Shown here: positions 46,025 through 57,800 of the stretch, in pieces
Position numbering within the stretch: position 1 is the stretch's first letter
Layout: every line of letters begins with the position of its first letter
Assembly: GCA_037043235.1 (NCBI GenBank)
Contig: JAWRVZ010000041.1
Location: forward strand, 1,353,001-1,417,000
DNA length: 64,000 nt
From: Rhodeus uyekii
Lineage: Eukaryota > Chordata > Actinopteri > Cypriniformes > Acheilognathidae
Reading direction: 5' to 3'
Position numbers and translations under genes: made by a program
The notes under the pieces: model-generated
Databases searched by the model: none
Seen by the model: only the letters and a program-made list of their open reading frames with translations
What the model was told of the DNA's origin: nothing

Positions 46025-46854
46025 CAGTGGAGTCCACTTATCTCACCAACCCTATTATGTCGACGTTTTTGAAATGGAACTCCCTATTTGTCTTAGCATT
46101 TTCGTATCGGTTTTGTCGATTATTTTATGTCGCCGAACACTAATATCTCGAGCACAAAGAGGGACAAATTCGCCATTTCACATGGTTATCTCGTGACTAA
46201 TGATTGTACCTAGTCCACTGCGCATGCGCTAAGTTCGCGTTGCACGTACAGTGCCGCTCAGGCACAGAAGAACTCGCAGAAGTGGCGGAAAAATAAAGTC
46301 TTCTAGATGCTATCTTGAAAGAGGGGGCACAAGAGTTAGCATCATTGTCCAAGAATTCTCAGATTACATTGATATCGACAAAGACATTGTTACTGATAGA
46401 CACATTTGTTTTCAAGCAGACCGTTAAAGGCAAAAAGCAGCAAAGCATTTTAGAGTTTGTAAAGAAACTATAGTAACCGCATGTACAATACTTTCAGAAC
46501 TGTGTCCGAGTGAAATGACTGTGTTATGAGCGAATGTGTTTATGTGTGTTGTGACTGTTCACGCTGTGAGTGAAATTGTGTTTGCAATTTTAGAGAATAT
46601 AATTAAAGGTTTGTATCGAGAATCAAAGGTGTTTTTTATTGTATACTGGTAAATCTCTGCTGTTAGTTGGTGCACATATGCCTTTTGTTGTTAGCAAACA
46701 TATACAGTGTATGTACATTTTTATAGCATGCCGATCGCTTCATCAAACAAATCGCCATATTGGCTGTTGGTTATCTTGATCATCAGTTATCTCGATGCTT
46801 TTTTGCAACCCAGAGGCCCAGAGACCCAGAGGCCCAGAAACCCTGATTCCACTG
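46025..46854 (+). mobile_element. Tigger-like (pogo) remnant with TA target sites
   Basis: An 830-bp element. The ends CAGTGGAGTCC and GATTCCACTG are inverted over about 10 bp, with TA on both sides (46023-46024, 46855-46856). TTATCTCGATGC-type subterminal motifs recur inside each end. A stretch near 46380-46470 reads like the extreme C-terminus of a pogo-family transposase (KGKKQQSILEFVKK). A short tandem array of GAGGCCCAGA units (46811-46840) has expanded at the right end. Confidence 0.7.
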
Positions 46855-47499
46855 TATTTCATTGCATACTCGTATGTTGGAAAAGTGCAAATACAAATGT
46901 TTTAACCGTATTCCATAAAAAGCATTTGCCATTGGTCATCCAAACGTATAATCTGCATCCAAAATCGTGAGTGAACTGTGCCTTTAGCAAGAATTATAAA
47001 AGAATTATAAAACTAAAGTTTTAGTTCAGTTCGGTCCTTGATTCCCAACCCTACATGGGGAAACATTCCATCACATTAATTGGCATGATGATTGGCATTA
47101 TCAATGCTAATTGATGAATGTTTGGGATTTGTAACTATGGCTCGTAACTAAGCATTCTTGGATATGGCCCATCCGTATGCAAAGCATTCTGCAGGCTAAA
47201 TTGAATCACATTACATACAAGACAGACAGTGCCTCGCAGGCTACCACAGCAGATGAGATCGTAAAGCTTAATTTCCATGAGACTGCATGCGTTTAAGGAG
47301 ATCTGGCACCCAAACTTCATATTTATTCATCGAAACATGGAGACTTGAGCACTTAACAAGCTTTTCTCTCCTCCTCTGTTAAACCCATCAGGGCCTCTTG
47401 ACGGTACAGCAGGTGTTTATGTATTTTGTTTTTTTTCCTCTAACAAGGGAGGAAGAAAAAACAGAGAAAATACTTCCTTGTTGTTTTCAGAGTTCATCT

Positions 47500-47940
47500 T
47501 AATAGTTTCCCAACTGCCATGTAAGCCGGCCACTCTAGAGCAAATGCTGTTTGGCTGTGTGGTGATATCTCTAGGATTTTAATCCGGTTTGGCACTGCTG
47601 ATAGGTGGCCCAATCCACTTTTCTTCGCATGGTGACCAGAATATTGATCTACGGTCAGCTGTGCCTCCCTCCTCCCCCCTCACATGCTCCATCTCACCAC
47701 TGACCCCCACAGTGGAAGAAGTCAAACCGACCAATCAAGCGTGAGTCTCGGAAAGGCTGAAGGTATATTGGCTGATCGTATATTTGACAGGCCAACCAAT
47801 AAACCGTTTAATTATGTCAGTTATTCAGGCTTTCTCTGTTTCGAGGGTCAAAGGTAGTGTCTGGCTGGCTCCACCAATGATCTTTTGCCATATTACCAAC
47901 ACACGACTGCAGGCATAATTAGCTATTTCTTTTTTTAAGA
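47500..47940. promoter_or_regulatory. Candidate conserved non-coding block
   Basis: Unique sequence with AACCAATAAACCGTTTAATT, several CCAAT motifs (GACCAATCAAGCG, TCCACCAATGATC) and ATAATTAGC. No reading frame worth naming. Confidence 0.18.
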
Positions 47941-47985
47941 TTTGAAAGAAACAGAAAAATCCCAGGGCTGTGCACAAAATACACT

Positions 47986-47989
<4 letters not shown>

Positions 47990-48046
<57 letters not shown>
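47990..48046. repeat. (AT)n microsatellite
   Basis: A run of about 28 AT units. It is bounded on both sides by arms TGTGCACAAAATACACTGTTTA and TAAACAGCACACTTTGTGCACA that are roughly inverted copies of each other. Confidence 0.95.
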
Positions 48047-48049
<3 letters not shown>

Positions 48050-48469
48050 AGCACACTTTGTGCACAGCGGAACAGTGAAAATCTCTATTGACAGAAAATT
48101 ATGCTTCTACGAAATACAAAATTATGCTTTTTTTCCTTCCCTTTTCCACTTGTAAACATCTTCCTCTTATACCCACAAAATAGCTCACTCACTCATAAAA
48201 AACTCATCTCCTCAGCCTCCCGGTCATATTCAGTGTGTTATCATCATTTAGAGAGCCAGCATGGCTCTAGAGCCGAGACGTGTAATATCGTCAACTCTAA
48301 CAAATATAAGAATAGTGTCTGCCAGAATGATGGTTCTCTTGCATTACAGATCCATCAATAATTTATCTATTTTTTTCATAACCTAAAAACCTGAAAATTT
48401 TTTGGTGGTCTTCAACAGAATTTTCTTCAACAGAAAAAAATCAACAGAATTTTACACACACACACACAT

Positions 48470-48583
<114 letters not shown>

Positions 48584-51500
48584 CAGTTTAGTTGATCCCA
48601 ATAAGCATTCATTATCACAAATGTAAACACGATGGCTTTCTTCTTCCATGAGGTGGTTTGGTGTCACGATGGCTTTGTTTCTTACCATTAAAGAATGTCC
48701 AACACATGCCTGAAAGAATTCAACTTATCAGATGACAGCTTGAAAACTCCCAAAGTGTTTCCCATTTTGTGTGCCACATACATCAGATGTTCAGCCAACG
48801 GTCTGTGGGCGTTGAGACTGGGAATGAAGTAATCGCTTACCTTCCTTGCTCCCCAACAGATCCAGGGCAAACAATAATCACGTTTTCTGAACACAAGCAT
48901 GAATTTTCCCACTTGCTTCAAGTCACAAGATAGTGCGCTTACAAAAAAAACTAAGAAATAAAGGGCTGACCTAATTAAGTAATGAACATGTACATCATAA
49001 TAATGCTTCAGTCTGTATCTCTCCCTTCCCGGTATTTCACACAGAGACAAACGCACATACATTTAACAGTACACCTCACTGGCCATTTTTTGGTTTAGTA
49101 AGTCCGCGGCCCCTTTTCAGGGTTGATGCGCATCACAATGTTCCATAAGATTAAAAAGCTAAGTGCCATACAATGTCTCACGGTAATGAATGTGTGCTTC
49201 TTTATTAAGATTTATTCAGATCATTCTCTCTCAGAAAGACAGCCGCTCCATCGGCTAATATCACGGCTCTACAGCGTGGGTCACCCGGGTCAGTTCTGAA
49301 TGAAATTGCTGCTCAGGTCTAATTCTAAAATTTTATATTATCGGAGTCAGAGAGATCGAGAGTAAATGGGGTGGGTTTTCATCTATTTTCTGCAATAACA
49401 AAGCAGCTCAGACAGAGATAAAAAATTATTAAGAGAAATTAAAGGAATTTCATATGAAACTCAATTGCATTAATTCGTATCACTGGTACTGGAGGTAATT
49501 CATCTAGCGCTCTGTAAAGGGCAATTATTTGTCCGTTTGTGGTTTTTCACAATGACTTAGTTCCTCAGATTCCACTGTGTTAAAGTCGCTAGTTCTTTAT
49601 GATTCAGAATGATTCTAGAATATCCTAAAAACATCCAAAGCTTTAGTGGAAGCAAGAACATCACGTCCTGCATGTCACAAATTTACTTGCATGTAAATGA
49701 CGACCTAAACCTGAAATAGTTTCTCTATATATTATATCATAACTTTTACAATTTCAAAGCTATCTAGATTGATACAAATGTCTTTTTTCACAACAAAACT
49801 GTTCTGAATGTGTATCTTTAACTGCACTTTTCACATAAACAAAGACAATAACCAGTCAGTAAACTGATTTAAGTCACAAAGGCCGCAGAGAAACAAAAAT
49901 GACAGAAATCAAACCACCACAGCCATGTCTGAAATCATGGGAATACTGTCAGAAATATTGTCACAATTCAATCCGTCAGTGAGACAGGAAGACAGAAGAG
50001 TCAGGACGCAAGTATCAGAGAGCCAAATGCATACTGAGTCACAGACCCTGACATGGGCTCATGCGCCAACCCAAACCCCCCTTCTTCTTATCTCCGGGCT
50101 TTTGTTCTGATGAGCATCTGTGTTTGTATAGCTTCATTGAGCGTATTTCTGAGTGGCAGTTAATGGATAAGGCTGAGGGACAGAATATGTTAGCTTCACC
50201 TCAGACAAAAATAAACCTGAATGTTACAGGCTATACACATAACCATGTCAATGCTTCACACTTGTTGGAGAAAAGATGTTTTCCTTTTGTTTCATCTCTC
50301 TTTCTATGTAAAAAACAAGAGCAAAAAAGCAGAAATGAGACTAACAGCTGTGACAGCTTTACTAATGGCTTAGAATATCTATTTGAGCTGATCTGCTTTT
50401 CTGTTTTGTTTGACTTTTTATGTCACATGTTGTTAAAAATGTCAGTATCTAAGCCATGGTCTCATATTTAATCCAACATTTGCTTAAAGATCTGAAATTC
50501 TAAAGAGTTTCAAAGCACTGTAAAATTCTTTGTTAGGTATCCTAAAAAAGTATCCTAAATGTATTATAAAAATCAAAAATCACACACCCCTTCTGTCATT
50601 GGTTAAGCAAACAAATAGTCCCGCCCACAAACTACGCCATGGAGTGCAACAGTGCCCATCCACTTTTTCAGTAAATAATCTAATAAAAATAAGGAAATAT
50701 AAAAATATTGATTTAAATATGTTGAATAGTGTATGTATGGGGCCTTTAAATATTTAAATAGTTTGAGAGTGTGGTGAAACTTGTTTTGGCACAATTTGCT
50801 TGTCCTGATTCACTAATTAGTGGAGATTTCTCTCCAGAATCATGGGTAATGTAGTTTTACATCAATAATTCCTCGGTTGAGCATGATTATTTAAAAACTA
50901 AGTTGAAATAATGCTTCTAGAAAAGAATATACTATTGATTAAGAACCTCGTAGCTCATAGTAGGCCAGTAATTAAAATGATTAGTCAAAATTAATATCCG
51001 TATGGAGAATATGAATGGGATTTTGAGTTTGAGAAGCCAACTGCGCACATAATTTTGGAGGGAATTAACTCATGAATGGCTTACTTATTTTTTTATAATA
51101 ATAATAAAATAATAAATTACGCCTTTCAGTAAACATTTTTACATTGTGGCCTTTTCATAGAGCAATCATTAATTTTCCATAATCTTTTAGACTACAAAGA
51201 TTTCAATTTAATCTAAAATCTTCCACCACTACCTCATATGCCTTTTTATTTTCCCCGCACATTTCTACCCATCTCTCGCAACTATCTACTCATTTTTCTA
51301 CGCTGTCCCTGAATAAAAATGAAGAGCGCATCTGTGGGTGCTCTGACACTCCTGCCATCTGTCCAGGGGCTCAGATTTACCCTCAAATATCTTCATAACT
51401 CACACAGAAAGACACGGAGCGCCACACAAGCCGAGAGAGTGGCCAATGACATCTGAAGGTCTTAGGCTTTAGCTCCAGGGCTCGATGATTTGAGTGACTG

Positions 51501-51852
51501 ATGTGTGTTTTAAAAGCCAGTGCAATGAACTCGCTGGTAATAGAAAGAGAGAGTGAATGAGAAGGAAGGAGAGTATGACTTGAAGAAAGGAGAGGGAATG
51601 CTAAGAAGGGAGGGTGATATCGTGATGTTGCGAATGGCTACTTACATACCATTAACTATTATACTATTTCTATTTAACACAAACTGGAGGAATTACAAAG
51701 TACCACACAAAATAAATCATATTTACCATATTTTGCAGTTGAAATCAAATGTGGTAAGACAAAACTGTATGCTGCATGATACAATGGTAAAACTAATTAA
51801 TTCTATTGAGTTACGTTATTCTATATATGCATGCAACAACATGTAGACATGT

Positions 51853-52190
51853 AGTCCGATTCACAAACAAATGATTCTTATGAACCATTTCTAGTGAATC
51901 AACAACATATAATGAAATCAGTGAAGTTCAAATCACAAACAAATGACTCTTATGAATCAGTTCTCTTTTCAGTGAATCAACTACGTATATTTAATGGAAT
52001 CAGTGGAGTTCTAATCACAAATAAACTAGTGAATCAAACATATACAGCAGAACCAGTGTAGCTGATTTAAGAACAAACGACTCATTTGAGCAGATCAGTT
52101 TAATTAATCATTAAAAGATTTGCAAACTCAGAAGTTACCATTTGAATCAGTCAGATGATTCATTCACTGAATGAACACACTGAATCAGAG
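51853..52190 (+). repeat. Degenerate minisatellite, about 72-81 bp period
   Basis: The phrase TCACAAACAAATGA-TTCTTATGAA occurs at 51861 and 51933, with a weaker TCACAAATAAA at 52014. Between copies lie AGTGAATCAAC and ATGGAATCAGTGGAGTT-type units. Later parts (AACAAACGACTCATTTGAGC) are more diverged. This suggests three to four decayed tandem units. Confidence 0.7.
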
Positions 52191-52931
52191 CGGTTACTGG
52201 ATTAACATCCTGTTATCATTACTTACAGAGAAGGAACATTTTAATATCCAGTGTAGAGGGAGAGAAGTTGATGAAGGCATGGTTACAGAGAAATAGGAGG
52301 TCAAGAGGAGAGGTGCAAAGAGGGGAAAAAGAGTTTTCTCCATTTGAGACGGGCAAAATTTGGTGGGGAGATAGAGACTTTTAAGATGGGCAGAGGATGT
52401 GATTTTCTATCTCTCGTCTGATTATAGAGCTATCGGAAATGTGCTGGGGAATTGTGTTCTCTCTGTGCTCAAGGCTTAAGCACTTGTCAATTTCATTCCT
52501 CTACGGCAAACGATTACTTACAGGCCCCTCCGACAGCAAGCTAATGGGCTCCTCAGATCTTGGCAGAGATTAGATGGTAGGACATTGCGAAAGATGGAGC
52601 AGAGGCTGAGAGGACATTTTTAAGGGAAATTACGCAAATGACCTTGGTCTACTCATCATTGTGCTCCTTGCCAGGAATGTAGATGGTCTCCTTGAAAATT
52701 ACAAATGATCTGAAACTCACTTGAACCTTGTATAACTGGGTTTTTTTGTTCTCAAAAAAAACCCCAAAAAAAACAACAACAGCAAAACAGGGGCATTTTT
52801 CTTTTCCTCTCAGTTTGTGACTGAATTTATATCAGCATTTCGAGGTTAAATACAAGTTTACATTTCTAGAACACATCAGTGGCATGCTGTAGAGTACTGT
52901 TTAATTTTTAGTACGTTACTCAGTATGCTAC

Positions 52932-53741
52932 TGTCAGGGTTCGGGAAGTATGCAAGGACCCAATCACAAGGGGGAAGATAATTTATTGACAGAAATAAAA
53001 AAACAAAAACAAAAAACTCAAACAAAACCACCCCGAGGGTGGAAAACAGACAAGGACAAGATTAGGATTCACTAGAATGCGACTAGGATTCAACGAGGAC
53101 TCAACTAGACTACAACGAGGACTCGACTAGACATACGACAGAAGACAATGAAGCAGCACAGGCCAGCAAGCACGAGGGAATTAAATACACACAGGAGGAA
53201 GGGTTATCGATAGGAAAACAGCTGGGACAAATCAAACTAATGACAATGAAACAAGACGGGCGGGGTAACAGACAAGACATGAACATGCAGCCAATGCGGA
53301 CGCACATCGCTGCATGTTCACATTAAACAAAGACGACGCGCAGCTGGTGACAAACAAACTGCGCATGACAAGAAAACACAACATGAAAGCACGCGGCCGA
53401 TGTAAACACGAACCGGTACAAGCGAGCTTGAAACCGTGCCCACTCACATAATGTAGAGTGCGTGAAAATGAGCAACCACTCGTCTCACGCGCTCACTACA
53501 AGGACAAACACACGAGCCATGAATGCCTGAATCCCGACACAAACCCGAAACTGAACCAGACCAAAGTATTGGGACCGGACATCATAACACGCACACAAGA
53601 CGTTGCACAGATAAGAGTGCGTGCGGCTCGAACCATCGAATCCACGCGCGCACACACACAAAACTCGAAACATTACGGTAGTGTCAGAGCTCTGCCACAA
53701 AACCAAGAAATGACTAGACCGAATGTGGCAAAACCCTGACA
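52932..53741 (-). mobile_element. Solo LTR of an LTR retrotransposon
   Basis: An 810-bp block starting TGTCAGGGTT and ending AACCCTGACA (TG...CA with a 10-bp inverted end), flanked by the 5-bp direct repeat GCTAC (52927-52931, 53742-53746). Read on the minus strand it has a TATA-like TATTTAA (53181-53187) and a poly-A signal AATAAA (52982-52987) in the order expected of U3-R-U5. No internal gag-pol remains, so it is the product of LTR-LTR recombination. Gypsy or ERV origin cannot be told. Confidence 0.8.
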
Positions 53742-53799
53742 GCTACTAGGAAATGCCCGGATTAGTAGCTGACTAATCAATTAGATCTACTAGTTAAGC

Positions 53800-54890
53800 C
53801 ATAGGTGTCAAACTCAAGGCCCGCGGGCCACATCCGGCCCGGCGTGTAATTATGTCCGGCCCGCGAGAGCATTTTATTAATGGCCCGCGAGATGTCCCTC
53901 GCTCCAGCTGACCCGCCGAACACTTCCTGTATTAAACAGGAAGTGGCTAATGATGCTTCGCGCTCGCGCTAGTACCGCGCGATTGTTATTGTCAATTATC
54001 CATAACTGTTCAGGCTCGGTACACAGTGCTTGTGCGCGAAATGCAGGTGTTGATCATCAGACGAGAAGAGCCCGCCCTCATGGCAGCACGTCTTCTTGCA
54101 TGATTGACAGGTCAGACAGCATATCAGCGCCAGCTGTCAGAGTGATAGTGCCAGAAAGAAAATGCAGCGCAAAAAAAAACAAAAACATTACGTCCATATT
54201 ATTACGTGTAAAAAAAATTGTGATATAGTTTGTCAAATCTGCTATAACCCATGGGTTATATGCGGGAAAATACGGTATATGTTTACTGACATACTGCCGG
54301 TATACCCGTGTGTCTCATTTGCGGAGCTAATGTGGCAGTAATTAAATAATTTAATAAGACGACACTATAAGACAAATGACATAAGAGCAAATTCAACTGA
54401 ATGATTTGATTTGTTATTGCTGAAAAGCAAAAATTTTATTTAGATTTTCAGGTTTTGTTATGCAGCATGTCCATATTTTGAATTTGTATAATTTTGACAG
54501 GATAGTTTATGGAGAGCAAAATCTTTTATATATAAATCTTTTTAAATTTTATATAAAATGACATAAGAGTAAAGAAATTTGAATGTTTGTTCTTTTAACT
54601 TTTACTTTACTTGTTTACTTTATTTCTAACTTGTATAATTTAGACAGGATAAATTTTAATTTTTTAAAAAGTATTTTTTAAATATTTGTATATTTTTAAG
54701 TTATTTAAGGTATAAGTTGATTTATTCCAGAATAATATTTCTGTCTGTTTTTATTCACATCTAATTTAAAAAAAGGTAAGTTTTAAAAGTTTAGTTTTAG
54801 TGTTTTCAATAAATGTTTATCCTGTTCGGCCCGTGACCTAAATTTTTTTGGGGATTTTGGCCCCCTGTGCAATTGAGTTTGACACCCCTG
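53800..54890. mobile_element. hAT-type DNA transposon, non-autonomous
   Basis: A 1,091-bp element. The left end CATAGGTGTCAAACTCAAGG and the right end TTGAGTTTGACACCCCTG are inverted repeats. A perfect 8-bp target duplication AGTTAAGC lies at 53792-53799 and 54891-54898, which is diagnostic of hAT. Inside the ends are GGCCCGCGGGCCACATCCGG-type GC-rich subterminal pieces. The centre is AT-rich and no transposase (DDE or BED finger) can be seen. Confidence 0.9.
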
Positions 54891-54898
54891 AGTTAAGC

Positions 54899-57800
54899 TG
54901 TGAATAATCCTCATTAACATTTAAAATAATAATCATAATTTTTGGGGGAATTACATGAATTACTTTTATTTTGCTGTTGTTTATTTTATTATTACAGTTT
55001 TTATTATTAAAGTTGCTGGTTTCCCCCTCCTGCTTCCCTGAACAACAAACTGTGTTACATACTGTATACATTTATACAGTTTTCATGGTTTTAGTTTTGT
55101 TTACCAATCCTGGATCCATTTACTGTGTGAACAACTATGCATGTCAGTACTGACAAGAGGTTAACTTGTATTTTACCTGAAATATTCCCTAAAATAAATT
55201 AAACAGAATTCATACAACAATCTAAGCTGCTTCTTTTTTTTCTTAGAAAGAGTGTGTAATGGAGAGACAAGCACTGGAAACAAATAAACATTAGCTCTTA
55301 AAAAGTAAAATGCTGTAAAGAAAAAAAGGGATTTTTTTCCCCCAATCTTTGTGAGGTTCTCATTAAAAAGTTACTCTCTGCTTCTCTCCTTCTGTCATCA
55401 GCAGACTGATTCTTCTTGTGCAGTCTAATGTTATGATGTCCTATCTATTTTAAACAACAGTGACCACAATATGCATAGATCTCTGTGTGTGCGTTTGAAT
55501 GGGAATGTAAGAAGATTTTTTTGTTTTGTTTTTGTTTTACTTTATCTGAAGAAAATGTGCATCATTATGTGGTTGTAGATTGGTTCCTAGTGTGATGCCA
55601 TGTGGCTGGGGTGTTTGCATTGCTAGATGGTTGCTTAGTAGTTACTTTGGATATTAAATATTATTCCATTCTGTGTTATTTTTGTCCACCAAATTAGGGT
55701 GTTATTCCTGTCTGTAGCCAAAATACAGGGCAAGTTATACAGTAACATTGAATACCTACGTTAGGAGTGAAAAGTATGTAAGTATGAGCAATAATAATAT
55801 CAATACTTGCCTTGGCAAGAACTAAAACACCTTAGAGCTATGACAGAAGTCTCAATAGAGCAGCATTACTAGATTAGACTACCAGCAGACATTCCTAAAT
55901 CATGTTATTTAGCTAAAAATGAGTGTAGTGCATGAAAGGGATATTGCCACCAGTCCTCTCATGGCTGTTGGCCACCCAAAGATCGGGAACTGAATTAAGA
56001 GAAGCAATCCACCCTCTTTATTTATTGAATTCAGTGTTTTTTTAGTGCTTCAGTTAGATTACCAGAAAAAAAAAAAAAAGAGTCTTTCCCGTCTACCTGG
56101 CCATAAATAGTGAACTACAATCTCTGAGCTATAAATGCTCAAGGTTACAGATGTTGAACGCAGAAAGCAGGATGCACACAGTAATACAGATGGCAAAAAA
56201 CTCAATGAAAGCAATTGCATCGTAGATTATATAATTCAATGTGATTTATTAAGTGTTTTTCAATACAAAATTGTACATAATCCAATGAAACCAGCCACTA
56301 AATACACTGAAATAATGAAGCACTGAGAATTTAAAAATTAAATTCATTGCTTCCTTCCTATGTGTATTAAATTCCACATTGTTCGCAGAATTCCCGACTA
56401 TTTGTACTAAACAGTATGTAGTTAACAAGACAAAAAAATGTACTGAATGATGTTATGAATGAGGAGCATATCTCTGTAATCATCAATCAGTTTCAGAAAA
56501 TAAGCATGGCCAATTTCTTTATTTAAAAAATTCACTTTGAATCTATTTTGGACTCAAAATAAATAAATATGAATAAATAAAATAAAGCCCCATCCAACAT
56601 TTGTTCTCTTTGTGAATGTGTGTAGATGACTATCAGAAGGCTCAGATCCCCCAAATATATAATTATATGCAGGATATAGGCACATTCTAAATTAAAAATA
56701 ATATAAACATAGATACTAAATACAATCATTTCAAATTTAAATTAAATGTAAACATAGAAGCAATTCATATTATACTACTTCTATAACAACTTCTTCTAAT
56801 GCAAATGCTTAAACAAATGAATTGCATTATGTGTGTAGCGTTTCAATTTGAAATATTTGATGTTGCATTTTTAGATCAGTCATCAATCTTTCCATTGGAG
56901 TGAGCTGTTGGTTAAATATTTAGACCCGAAATCTTAGATCCCAGCTCTCCAAAAATATGCCTTTTACCTGTAATTGTACTTTTCACTCAAATCTGTCTCT
57001 ATTGGTGCTAATTTGTCTTCTCTCAACCATCAACCACCAATCTGTTCAAGGAGAGGAAGCTTTTTTAATGTCTTTCGCGCGGACAACCCACTTTCTAACT
57101 AATGCATGCGCTCGTGTGGGATTCGAGATCGATGAATACTCACTAGCCTCACCATCTGGCCCCAGTTTGTTTTCTTAGCAAATGAAGCTAATTAGCGGGT
57201 ACGGTAACGACTTTCAGGTCTATGGGGCGGTTTGTGTTTCCAGCTCCACCCATGCGATTCCAGACTGACGACATTGCATGGTCTTGCCACCCTCGCGCCT
57301 TCTCGTAGCGCTAATGAAATCACCTCCAGCACAGAGGCCCATTTGAAATACAAAGGTTAAGATCTTAGCACTTTGCTATTGTGCTGTGTTCGGTTACAGG
57401 TCACCGATTTGCTCTTCGGATCAACTTCTTTTGTTAGAGGACTCTGTTTTAGATGGGTCCTACTTCTAGAATGCAACAAAAGAGCGTAATTCACAAGGGT
57501 TTTTCACCTTCAAAGAAACAAATAACTTTGTTTTGTTGTCTAGCTCTTAGTGGACTGCCAAATGTTTGCTTGAATCCAACTTTCAAGCAGACCCGAGCTA
57601 CATCACTCTACTTTCTAAACTTTTCGTCACACTATAATTTGAAGTCACCCTAGAGATTGCAGTTTTAGTCCCCGTTTTGTCAGTAAAAACAGAAAAAACA
57701 TATGTATGTGTTTGTCTGAATGCATTTCAAGTCATCCCCAAGCTGTCACATTGAAGGAGGTGGATGGAAGACGTAGTAGTAGTGATTCAACCGCTAAAAA

